Origin: Saururus chinensis
Lineage: Eukaryota > Streptophyta > Magnoliopsida > Piperales > Saururaceae
Assembly (NCBI GenBank): GCA_035235625.1
Contig: CP141142.1
Span: forward strand, 38,140,995 to 38,204,994
Length of the DNA stretch: 64,000 bases
Direction: 5' to 3'
Shown: piece by piece, positions 46,797 to 58,523 of the stretch
Layout: each line of letters begins with the position of its first letter
How positions within the stretch are numbered: position 1 is the first letter of the stretch
Position numbers and translations under genes: made by a program
Notes under the pieces: model-generated
The model's database searches: none
Told to the model about the DNA's origin: nothing
The model's input: the letters and a program-made list of their open reading frames with translations, nothing else

Positions 46797-49700
46797 TCAC
46801 AATATTACCCCAAATTATTTGAATTTTTTTCCAATTGCCCGGTACTTTTCCTTCTCCTTTCTTCTCCACCGCCAGTATCTACGTCCCCAGCTGGCAACAA
46901 AAGCAGTTGCCTGTTTGACAGTATCAGCAGAGGCCAAGACCCCCGAGCCACGGCCAAAGCCAGACCAGTTGAGGCCAGCTTCAGCCTGATTAGCCAGACC
47001 GCAACTTGGCTAGATCTGGCCTCAGCCAGTTCAGAATGGTCGTGACCCTTATTTGAGTTTCTTTCTTCTTACAAACCATGAGTCGTCGGCCACCGCTTGC
47101 CCATTCTCTGGTCCCAGAGCCGGCAATATGCTCCACACCAGCGCCTCAATCCAGATGGTTGTCTGTAAGTAAATCTTTTTTTTTGTAACAACCCAAGGTT
47201 AACTATATATTACCGCCAATGCTATATTAATTACATAAGAGGCCCGTAATACATAGGGCATGGCTGTGGGGTACTCTCCTAATGGGATATGTCCATTCTT
47301 CTTCCCTTTCATCCATGATTCCTTCAAGAAGCCTCTCCACTGCAAGAAGTGCTGATGAGATGGGTACGAACAGATTTAACACTCCACTGAAGATAATACT
47401 TGAGGCCTTCCCCGACCCCCCGCCCTAAAGTTGTCACATTATTCAGTGGTTGATTTCAGCTTGTGTTCCCTTTCTCCTTCTAACCTATGAATGACTTATG
47501 CCCCTATTTAGGGGTCAAATGCATGTCATAATTTTAATGTCCTTTTTTCATCCTTTTCTCTTAATGCTTTCTTTGAATTTCTCAAAGAGCAATGCTACGA
47601 CAGCTCGAGATGATGAACGCTCCACGGCAAGCATGCCACAATGACACATAAAGATGAGCTGAATGTCATTGTCATGGCATATGTTAGACAAGCATTTTTA
47701 CAGTCGTAGCATATTCATTTCTCAAAAATACTCAGGACTCGGGAAAGGAATTATGCTTAGCACCGCAGAGTTTTGACATCTATCCCAAGTGGGAGCAATC
47801 ATAGAGTTTAATGCACATATGTATCAATCGAGATGGTATCCTTTACAAGAAAAAACACACAAAAGAAAAAAGATTTTGACTCTCCATTTATCTTCGGCTT
47901 TCTCCTTCTAACCTAGCTATGAATGACATGCCCCTATTTTGGGGTCAAATGCATGTCATATTTTTAATGTCCTTTTTTCAACCTTTTCTCTTAATGCTTC
48001 TTTTAATTTCTAAAAGAGCAATGCTACGACTGCTCGAGATGGTGAACGCTAGCTCCACGGCAAGCATGCACGATCATGACACACAAAGATGAGCCGAATA
48101 TCATCGTCATGACGATCGACAAGCATTCTTAGACGCGAGCAATCGCAGCATTATTCATTTCTCAAAAATATGTACTCAAAAGACTCATGGGAAAGGAATT
48201 ATCCTTAGCACCAGCAGAGTTTTGACACATATCCCAAGTGGGAGCAATCATAGAGTTTAATGCACATATGTATCAATCAAGATGGTATCTTCTACAAGAA
48301 AAAACACACAAAAGAAAAAAGATCTTGACTCTCCATTTGTTTTAATTAGTGGTCCTCTTTACCTTGGCAATCAGTTCGCAAAACCTAAGGCTCGAAGTTT
48401 CCATGACGAAAGTAGTTTCAACGCTCTTTAACGCCAAAAGACATCGATTGATAGGGTAGTCTTCCACTTGTATGGCTTTGTGATTTTATATGTAGTGCTA
48501 TAGAGCCAAGTTGATGGTTGTTTGTAGTCATATTTTGAGCTTTTCAGTACGTAAACAGCAGTCCCTGGATTAGCTCACTAAGTTACAACATTCTTTTATG
48601 AAAAATAATATTCATATTTTATTTTTTTATATCAAAAGCGTTATTCTACCTCTGATTAGATAGAGAAGATAAATAACACCTTAGAGATTTACTTTTCTCT
48701 ATATTTAAGGTGAGATCTCACTTTATTGACCCCCTAGAGGTTTCTTAGGTGTGTGAGCCAAATGAGAAATTGGAACAATAAAGATCGAAATTCCAAATGA
48801 AAATATTTTCTTGACTAACTCCGTGACCAAAGCCCCTTAACCATATGTTCAGAGCCTTATGTGCATGGCATGGTTACGGGGCTTTGGTCACGGAACCTAG
48901 TTAGGTTCAATTAAGAAAATTCACATATCCAATGGAGAGGGCCCAAATGGCCAATCTCATAGTTACAAGATTTTGTGGAGCCACATTCCAAGAATTGGAA
49001 TTTGACTGTTTATGCGGGTTCATAAGAGATCATTGTCCTCCTTTCACGACTCCTATACTCCAAGCTACCAAAAGCAAAAAAATCTGTTGGCATTTTTTAT
49101 TTTTATACTAAAAAATAGTTATATGCATTTGCAAAAATAGTAATATTTATTGAACGGTGAAACCTACATAAGAAAAGGGAAAACAAGCTAATAACACTCT
49201 TTTTTAATTGAGTACTCAACCACTTAAATTGAACAAAATTTAGCTATTAATATGAAACAAGCTTTTTTACCAAATAAAACTATTAATTTAAGATAGATAA
49301 AATATTTTTTTAAGTTAAAATAGAAAGAGAATATTTTCTAAAGAAAACTACAAATTCAGATTCAATTTTTTTTTAAAATATATTGAAAGAATTAATGGAA
49401 TGACAAGCAACAATGAGGAGAATTTAGAAAGGAGAAAAGCCCCATTAGAATTGCCTAGTAGCTAGCCGTGCCCTAAGGCAATTTAACGATTTCGACATAA
49501 ACAATTTCATCAGGTGTCTAAGAGTTTTTAAGTCACCCTTTCTAACTCCAAAAAAAAAAAACGCTGGTCATCCAATAGCTTTGAAAATGGTTGGTCTCAC
49601 TGTTTTAGTAGGTAAGAACCTTGGATTCTTCCTCTTGTTCTTTTCTTGGTTTTCCAAGACCTATTCTTCCAATCCCCAATTACTCTTCCCGTTGTGTAAC

Positions 49701-50110
49701 TCACATTTTTTTTGCTTAAGGTCAAGTAGCTATTTTTGCATGAACTGAATTTGATTCAGAAAAGGAATATGTGGTGTGTGCTATTGTGAACTAAAAGTGA
49801 GTGGGCGAACCTAGAGTTTCACACTATTTCTGCTACTCTCTGGTACGTACATTTGAACTAGAACCTCTAACAAATTTAGGAACTTACGAATCAGACATAG
49901 GCTGAGATTCATGATATACCAAACCTCTTTTATCTGCCCTGACTGACCAATACTTAAAATTATATCCAACGTATCTTTTCCTTTGGTGTACATATATAGT
50001 CAGTTTTTCCATTGTAGCCATTAGTTCTTGTTCCAGCTCCCTCACTTTTTGTTCTAATTCCACACAATTCTTACTAACAAAATCATGCAATTTCTTTTGA
50101 AGATCGTTAC
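46797..50110 (+). repeat. Dispersed repeat family R, copy R3 (longest)
   Basis: Matches R2 from its left end and R1 to its right end. It contains an internal duplication: 47880-48310 repeats about 47440-47860. Carries the GACCAAAGCCCC MITE (48804-48922) but lacks the Tourist-like insertion of R2. The right end includes copia gag-like coding sequence on the minus strand. Confidence 0.7.
48804..48922. mobile_element. GACCAAAGCCCC MITE, copy in R3
   Basis: Arms: TTTTCTTGACTAACTCCGTG then ACCAAAGCCCC on the left; GGGGCTTTGGTCACGGAAC then AATTAAGAAAATTC on the right. Noncoding centre of about 30 bp. Confidence 0.62.
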
Positions 50111-50342
50111 TCATGCATTGAAATTCACTCCTCTCAGTTTCAAGGACTTCAAGTTGTTCTTTCACTTTAACTTCTTTCAAAAGTACACTGCTTTCCTCAA
50201 GCAACTTCTGTTTTTTCAAGGTAATAGTCTTAAAATTCTTAATCACTTTTTCATGCATATAATAATTAAATTTTACATTCTCATACAAATCACAATCAGA
50301 ACCACTATCAAAATCAGAAAAAGCATAATCATCAGAATTCAC
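49884..50342 (-). pseudogene. Ty1/copia gag-linker coiled coil fragment
   Basis: A 152-codon frame without internal stop. It has an acidic Ser/Asp start (NSDDYAFSDFDSGSDCD), a long Lys/Glu/Leu coiled coil (about residues 30-115), then the KRGLVYHESQPMS tail. This order matches the region between gag zinc knuckle and protease in plant Sirevirus-type copia polyproteins (acidic patch, coiled coil, DK.GLGY). No zinc knuckle or pol is attached. The matching part of R1 (23090-23490) is more decayed. The open frame could reflect recent loss rather than function. Confidence 0.45.
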
Positions 50343-50366
50343 AAACAGCAGGAGACAAACTTTTCC

Positions 50367-51724
50367 TTAATGCTCACAATCACCACCAGGCCCAACAAGA
50401 AAGAACACAAATCCAATGCTACCGAGTTCCTTGATAAAGCCAACTGCATCATAACATTTTTCTGCATCAACTTGTTTTCAACATGGAGGCGAGACATCTT
50501 CAATTGAATTATCTTCATTGGCAAGCTGAATTTGAGAGATATAATTAAGCTGCCTTACCAAACCCTTCATTAGGGAAATTACCACTTCTCATAGGGGGCA
50601 GCAATCAAAGACTCACCAGCCCACAGAATTCTCCGAGCAAAGCCTGATAAGGTGGTGAATATCTCTTTTGGCCTGCAACCTAGCTACTGGGATATTGTCA
50701 TTTGGGCAACCAATATAAAGCCACCAATTCTCCGTCTTTCGGACCTGCAATTAGAAAGCATTTTTTGAGTTTGATTGTATAATATGGGATTAAGACACTT
50801 ATTAACAATCACAGGCATAATGTCTATCCAAGGATAAAGACAATTGGAAGACTTATTTACAAATGTGGAACCTATTTCAGTCAAAAATGATTCTTATTCT
50901 TCTTTGAATTTTCATATGGACCAGATAACTATCATAACCAGTTTCGCATCTTGAAAAGATGAAGCATATTTAAAACATAAATAAATCACCTTCATAATAA
51001 TGATGGGAAGATCTTTTTGATTTCCTTCTTAGGTTGAAATCCATGGAAAAGCATGGCCCATGCCAATAGAATTATCCACTTGTACAAAGCCTGGGAAATT
51101 TACGCCGTAACACCTAGTTGTATTGTACCCATCTGCCTGCAAATTATTTAAGCAAGAATAAATATGGAAAATTCTCTAGCCATCAGATCATGACCAGAAC
51201 TATGAGCTGGTAACTAGGGAACTGTATCTGTAATGAGCTGCATCTCTTGCTAGCTAGACATCTTCATAGAATATGAGTAGTTATTATTATAGAATAATGG
51301 CAATGCGAAGCAAATGTACCATAAAGCTAATTATTACTATCCAAGTTGTTATGAGTCGAGCTTTGTTATCACCATAAAATTTAGGGTGCACCTGAAAAAA
51401 GGAAATCAGATCCAACTTTGATAGTAACAAATAAGAACTAAAGATGAAATTTCATTATATTTATTTCTTTTCATTTTATAGTATTAGTTTAACCAAATGG
51501 GTTGGTGAGTAATTCCACTTGAATCGAAGGGAAGGCATACATATTTTGCGGTAAATAATGCATACCGTCTAACCTGCTTTAGCAAGATTAATAGAAGCAC
51601 TTGTAGATGAACTTCTTCATCCCAACTCCATAGCACAATCCTCAAAGTGCTGAACTGATTGTTTGAAACTTTTGGGTTCCATAGACTACGATATGTCCTA
51701 GTGCCGTACTGTCTCCTTATCTCA
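50367..51724 (-). pseudogene. Neprosin-domain (DUF239) gene, 5'-truncated pseudogene
   Basis: Four exons on the minus strand: 51724-51574, 51391-51338, 51136-50990 and 50744-50367. Each is bordered by AG and GT sites, with matching phases for the first three. Motifs in order: SLWNPKVSNNQFST, VHPKFYGDNKARLIT, ADGYNTTRCYGVNFPGFVQ, ENWWLYIG, PKEIFTTLSGFARRILWAGE, SGNFPNEGFGKAA and VGPGGDCEH at the end. These follow the Neprosin C-terminal domain (family patterns VNP.LYGDN, ADGY...GCYN..CPGFVQ, NWWL, YWPK.LFT.L, MGSG.FP.EGFGKA, GGPG). An in-frame stop in exon 3 and at least two frameshifts in exon 4 disable it. The signal peptide and activation domain are missing. Functional members are secreted peptidases cutting after proline. 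Confidence 0.78.
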
Positions 51725-52590
51725 CTGAAATACATAGCAGCCTGATCAGAAGTAAAGAAATACTATATGATTAGGCATTAATTAGGCCAATGATCGATAC
51801 AAGAAATTATAATGTAATGTGTTAAAATGTCCACATAGATACACTTCTGATTGCTTATTTTGGGTAGTAATAAAAAACGTCTTACTTTAGTAGGCGCCAT
51901 TAGACCTACTAGGTCGCTCACAATAGAACTTCTTTTAACAATTTTAATGATCTTATCATGGACTAAGGAAGAAATATCTATAGCAATTGCCACATTATGT
52001 TAGTGATATCAGAATCTAGCATTTATATGTAAATATTTAACTTAATAAAGATGATAAAAGATAATGATAGTTTTATACTCCCTCATCCTAATTGCTATAT
52101 TTTAAAAAATAGTAATTTTTATTAAATAATGAGACTTATGGCTAAGAGAATCAAAAATAAGCTTTTGAGACTCATTTTTAATTACCTAGATACTTAAATT
52201 GGAAGGCGCATCGTAGGCGCGACGCGCGGATGCCATGCATCACATAGGACATTACAAATCTGCTATGTGTCCCGCCGCATGTTGCCTGGCAGTCTGCATA
52301 CGCACTAGCCCCACAGCTCATGTACTGACTGACGCCAGCTAATTTATCTTTTTCCCTTATATCATCTATTTCTTAATAAGTTTAAAGAATGTAGAACTTT
52401 ATACAATATAGCTGCATAATAAATTTACTTAGTTCTACTAGGATTTGCTTGTTATATATATTTTTAGTAATATATAGAACCCATACAAATAACAAAAATT
52501 AGGGTCAATATGTAACTAGGCGTGGCTTCGTCAATTGGTGGTGCAAGAAAGTGGTGGAATCGTCTGGCCAAGATATCATTACTTTTAGTT

Positions 52591-52642
<52 letters not shown>

Positions 52643-53823
52643 TTTACTCTCTTTTTTTAGTGCTAACCTATCACCAGTGTTAAGTGGGAACAATAAAGGC
52701 TAGAGGCAACAATCAAATTCATAAGAATCAATAATAATTTTGTTATAGGTCTGCTATAATCGTAACCTAAAAAGTTAATAGTGTGAATTAGGTGACCAAA
52801 CTAGCCGACTGTGTTTGGCGAGGTTGTGGTTGTTGGTGTTAACATATGACTTACCCATTTGACTTGAATAAGCCCATATTTCTCCATTTTTTCGAGTTCT
52901 TCTATTTATTTACATGCAATAATACTTTCACATATAAATGAAAATTATATTTATTATTGGTTGGATTTAGCTAGGTTGATAATAGGCACAAATCTTCAAT
53001 CTTATAATGGTTTCTTTCAATCTTTTTTAGGTTTTTTTTTTGTTCAATTTACCTTCATTGAGAAGTTTATTTATAAATGATTTTTCTTCCTTCATTTTTT
53101 TTTTAATTTTTAAAATCTTTCTATATATTTTGACTCGAAATTGTTGCCTTACTGCCAACTAGCAAGTCTGCAGTGCCAATCCAGTGCTTGCTGAAACTTT
53201 CTCATCAAATTATATATCTCTTAGCCGTGGAGCTACGAAAAATGTTTGGCATGATAACATCAAAGTCGCTACTGCCCACCTAATTGCATGTACAAACTTA
53301 AATTTCCTTCTACCAAAGCATGTCTTTGATATGAACAAAGTTATATTTGGGTTTATATACTTAAACAAACAAGTGTTATGGATGCACCAATTCAATTTGT
53401 AACTAAATTTCCGACTAATGACTGATGTTGTCAATTCAGTGAGGGTTGAAACAGAATTTAGAAGGGACTCTCTATTTGGTGTGGTGGTTTAATATTACAA
53501 TTGTACGGGCAGATTGGTCAGCTAAATGGGGCGATGTACGCATTGAATTAGCAGGTAAACGAGGGTAACCTCCATGTGAACTGACTGAATCATTAGATAG
53601 AAAAATTAAATGCCCAGGACATGAGTTATGTTGAGTAATTAAGCAGAACATGATGTTTTTTCAGTACGTTTTACCATATTTGTAGTCTTTGTCGGGCTTC
53701 CATTTAGGTCTTGGGACTTGAGAAAGTGTGTTGAGCTTGTAAGTTGCACTTAGATATGATGTTGGCTTGGCGATTGTCATTGCTAACATCCACTGTGAAC
53801 CTAGCCCGGAAAAAATATAAAAC
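51725..53823. other. Gene-free AT-rich region
   Basis: No coding sequence recognised. The frame at 51778-51993 (minus) does not match the missing Neprosin N-terminus. Includes an (AT)n run (52595-52640). Confidence 0.45.
52595..52640. repeat. (AT)23 microsatellite
   Basis: Uninterrupted AT dinucleotides. Confidence 0.95.
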
Positions 53824-53912
53824 CTTTGAGGTAGCTGAAGATGGTGTCCAAGCACAGCCATTCCTCGCTCTTCGCCATTGCAGCTACCACCCGAAGGAGC
53901 TCTTTATTTAAA
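53824..53912 (-). pseudogene. Isolated exon-like fragment
   Basis: On the minus strand an open stretch reads ELLRVVAAMAKSEEWLCLD and then TIFSYLK, ending at a CTCAAAG|GTTTTAT donor-like site. Possible start ATG at 53878. GC and codon use are much more gene-like than the flanks, and nothing continues on either side. I do not recognise the family. Probably a captured exon or relic. Confidence 0.3.
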
Positions 53913-55933
53913 ATTGGTACTAAGTGTTCCGTCACTTAACTCCCATGTCTCTTAAGATGAAGGCATAGTTTAGACTGAAAATACTTGTACATGATATATA
54001 CCTCATAATAGTGTATGTTAAATTAACTTCATTTTTTTAACTTTGTGAAAGAAAAGGTTTTTGGTGTACTAGAAATCACTTTTTCCATTGTATCTCAATT
54101 GTTGTTGTGAAGATTATGATCACATTTTTTTTTCTCTTTTGTCCAATGAGACAATGGTCCTAATGTATAGAAGTTGTACAAGGGTATGGTAGAAGTTGTT
54201 GATAACGTATTGTTTTTTGTAATTTTCTATAATATTTCACTAGAATAGTATTGAAGGCTATTGTATGTCCTAGGCCATCATACACAATATTTTTAACATA
54301 CCAAACTTGCAAATCTTAATTCCAATAATAAAATGATGGTGTGTTTCTTTTCTTAATTAGGTGAAAATGTTGGAAGAAGCGTTTTTCATGTTCCTGTCTG
54401 ATGATGAGCCCATCGTAAGGCACGCATGATAGCTATTTATATACGAGATCAATAGTACACACGCTAGTACAAGTTAGCATAAATATCACTTATGCTAACG
54501 TGTGCTACTATGTGCGTCATCGATCTGAAACATTAACGGCTCCCATGAGTACACATTGGGCTTATTGTCAAAGGGGAGTATGAAAAACTATTCTGTTAAC
54601 TTGCTATCATTACACACCATGTGAAACTATCTACTATACTTTGCAGAAATAGAATTTAACTCTTCCGTTGAGCCCAAAAGGGTTTTTATTGACTAGATTA
54701 CTTGATTATATCACCATAACCTTCTCTTTCTAATCATTTTAAAATTTATCCATGTTTTTTTTTCTGTGTAGAGATTTTTGGCTGCATACAGTAGCCTTTC
54801 CTTTTGAAAAACCAATAAAAAGATTAAGTTGATGTATCATATGGTGACTATGCTTAAGAATGTTGTTTACCAATATAAATATCTTTTATTGCTCTTAAGA
54901 CAATAGAACATTTTATAATGGCACCCCAATAAAATTGATTATAGTTGACTCTAAGTAGGATAAATTTGTCAACTTAAAGTAGTTTGTTTGGTATCAATCT
55001 CGAATTGAAGTGGCTTTAAGTCACTAAGATGAAACATGCTATATAATTGAATCTGACAAGCATGGGAGTTTAAAATGACCCCAAGCATGGTCCTCCAAGA
55101 CATGAGGATGACCATGGGATTTCAAAAGCATGGAATTCTCTTTTGAAATACATGGTCTAAGGTGGCACCTCATGTCCTTGGCACTTCGTTTCATTCCAAC
55201 TTTTATTTATATTAGTGGTACAAGTGTTGAACAAGTATTTAGAAAATGCTATTTTGGAATTACATTGTACATAAACATGTAATATTTTTATCTTGTAAAT
55301 CATCATGGAAATATTGGTATAGAAATATTCTAAAGTATAAAAATATTATCTTTGTACTTTAGAATATTAAAAATTATGGGAACAAATCATATAAGTGCAA
55401 TTAATATTCTTACAATTTGATACTTTATTAAAGAGAAAATTACTTAACCCTCATAAATGCAAAACATTAAAATTTAAAAATAAAGTATTATTTTCTACTA
55501 ACAACCATTAACAATGTAAATTAATAAGAAGTGATTGATAGGCTAGTTTACCCGTTTACAATTCAGTTATTCTTAATCAATTACTGGCTATGCATTCAAT
55601 AGTCTAGTATTAGAGATGAGGTGCTTGTTATGAATTTATGTTTAGTTTAGATGTTAGCATTTATTTTAATCTATTTACATTTTCTATCTTTTTGTTTCCT
55701 ACTTCATGTCTCCACCCTCGTTTGTCTAACCCTCATTTCCCTTAATCTTCTCTTCCTCTATTTTATCATCTTTCTTATCCAAACTCCAAATTTCTCTTTC
55801 TTTTTTAATTTCACTATAACATCTTTTAGTATATTGTTGGTCCACATCAAGGAGAAAATAGTTTTACTAAAAATAATTAATTAGAAAACTAAAAAAATAT
55901 AGGTCCTTATATTTTGTATAAACCCACATAATG
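53913..55933. other. Gene-free AT-rich region
   Basis: No supported gene, RNA or repeat. The frame at 55651-55884 is Phe/Leu-rich low-complexity DNA. Confidence 0.5.
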
Positions 55934-56030
55934 TACTTCTTCTGTCCTATATTAATAGCTACATTTGGTATTTCGATATTATTCATTTTGAAAAACCAAA
56001 TGTAGCCATTAATATAGGATGGAGGGAGTA
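55934..56030. mobile_element. Stowaway-like MITE
   Basis: A 97-bp hairpin. TCCTATATTAATAGCTACAT on the left pairs almost perfectly with TGTAGCCATTAATATAGGA on the right. The outer end on the minus strand reads TACTCCCTCCATCC, the classic Stowaway terminus. Confidence 0.75.
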
Positions 56031-58238
56031 TATAGATAATGTATATAGCCAAGGGTTATTCCTACTGGGTGTGTATCTAACATCCCTACACCTGTCGCTC
56101 TTCTCGGAAGATATTACTGTAGAGGATTAAGATCATAACTTGCATGCCCCTTGAATTGATACAACTGTGCGATTGAGATCATCTGGTCACATGCTGGATG
56201 GGGGCTACAAGGAACTCCTTTTGATAAACCAAAGAATGATTCTATTACAGCCCCCACAAACTCTCACTTCCCCTATTTCCCTGCTCCACTAGCTCTCCCA
56301 TCTATGCCGCCTACGACTACTCGGATGGTGTGAAGTTGAGGGGTGGCTAGGAGGTGGCAAAGCTTTGTGATCATCCAATGGCTGGCATTTGAAATGTGAG
56401 GTGGTGTACAGAAAATGTGAGACCCAAAAATTTTATATTATTATTTGTTTTGTTGTGTTGATGGTTTGGTTTGATTATGATTTTTTGTCTCTTATTTTAA
56501 ATTTTTTTCGAATAATTAGTAGACCGGTTCTATTGGGGGCTTACCCAAGATGTGAGAGGATCATTCTCCTAATCATAAGGTAGAAATACTCATATAGTAC
56601 ATTAGAGTTTATCATAAACCACAATGTTGTAAGAACAAATGTGGTCATATATATGTATTGTATTGTGTTATTTTGGTGAATAAAACAATATCAAATTGAT
56701 GTGTAATTTAAGTTATAGGATAAAATGTTTGCTTATCAAGATCACATGGTAAAGATGAATCAGATCAAAAAACTTAGAAGTATTTTCTCAAGTAAAAATA
56801 CATACACACATCACATCACATGCTTAGGACAAAGGGTTTATTATATTAGAGTGTGAGAGAAAAGAATTAGCGAAAATTAATGAAAAATTACATAAGTATG
56901 TAAAGTTTTTATTCAAGATTAATCATGATTAAAAAAGGGATTAATCATGAAGAATTTGAATTTTAGTATTGTAGCACTATTGTAGTAGTACTATAGCAAC
57001 ACTGTAGCATGATTGTAGTAGCAATCAATTAATAAATAATAGCGATCAATCAGTTATTGTAGCAGTTTTCACAAAATTTCACATAACAAAGCCGAGAGTT
57101 AGCAATCAATCGGTGAACAATAGTGATTGATCGTTGAAACCTGTAATTTCCCAAAATAGGTCATTCTGAGTTGAATTTTATTCTTATTTGAGGTCTAACA
57201 CCTAAATCGAAATAGTAAGTGATATAATGAGTGTTTTGGAGTTGGAAAATGAGAGAAGTCATTGTTAGTATAAAGAGAAATTTGTGAGTCTACTCTATTA
57301 AGTTTTGAGAGTATAGAGTTTTAAAAGTATTTAGCTTATAATACTTAGACTTGCAGTTGTTAACTATAAGTGTATTTAGGTAAATAAAAAGTGTGTATAA
57401 TTCATAGTCATTATGATTCAAAAAACGTGCATTACAACTACAACATGGAAGGGAGATCAATTGTTTAATACATATTTCATTTTAAATTTTTTAATTTTAT
57501 CTTATCTAATTTGTATTTGTATGACATTATGCATGCGCATTACTGTTAATTTTGCTAAAAAGTAAGAACTATGAAGATCAACACAATTACACAAGGTAGT
57601 GTTTTGCTGAAAAGTCCAAGAGCAAACAATTCATACGAGAACAGCTATGAGATACTTATAGAGTTGTAGTATAATTACATGTGGCTTTTTCAAACAAGAA
57701 CTTTATTACAACACTTCTGGAAACTTTTGTGTCACCAAATTGTCTGTTAGCACTTTGCAAGTGGACCCTATACATCAAGGGTTTGAAAATGACGAAGTGG
57801 GCTTTTGACGTATATTTTTTCACGCCGTTAAAGCATTTTTCCTTTGCAATAACCAGTTTGGTTTACACTTGAAAACAAATCATATCAACCAATATTGCCA
57901 TGACATAGAAGATGAAAGAACAAAACATCCCATAATTTATTTTACCCGTTGGAATTTTTATCATATTACTATCCAAAATTTTAATATATAAAAAATAATA
58001 CTCTCCCATTTTATATTAAGTTTTATTTTTTTTAAATATCCCATATTAATAGCTTCATTTGACTCAATTTAAACAATGAGTACTTAAAGAAAAGCCTCTA
58101 ATAAGCTATTTTCTATTCGTTTAAATGGGAGTCCCACAATTCAATAAAAATTACTATTTTTTTAAATAAAATTATTAATAAAAATATAAAAAAAAAATTA
58201 TTATGTAAAAATGATAAATTACAAGACCATGAGCATGA
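56031..58238. other. Gene-free AT-rich region
   Basis: No coding sequence. A TGTGAGACCCAAAAATTTTA stretch near 56416 resembles an LTR start but has no matching end. Near 56960-57060 there are short interspersed repeats of TGTAGTAG and GCAATCAATC. Confidence 0.4.
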
Positions 58239-58478
58239 TTAGCTACTTTCACTGTTAACAGCTCTTAAAAGCAACAGCAATTGCAGGAAATAGTAAGACA
58301 CACCGCCTATAGTGGCGTACTGCAATTTTCCATTCCCTTCGACACCACCCGGAAAATCTTTGTCTCCGGCACGGTTGAAGCCTCCGGCCAGCCAGCCCAA
58401 GTTGTTGTACCCTCCATCATACAGTCTCTTCACAGCCATCAATGACCTAATAAAAAAAGATGGGGAAAAAATTAATAA

Positions 58479-58523
<45 letters not shown>

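Noticed and set aside
53661..53861. 66-codon minus frame as a protein gene
   Set aside because: Only the short segment at 53824-53912 has gene-like composition, and the longer frame runs out of it through a probable donor site.
56416..56700. LTR start-like TGTGAGACCCAAAAATTTTA
   Set aside because: No matching 3' end, duplication or repeat partner found, so it is not called an LTR.
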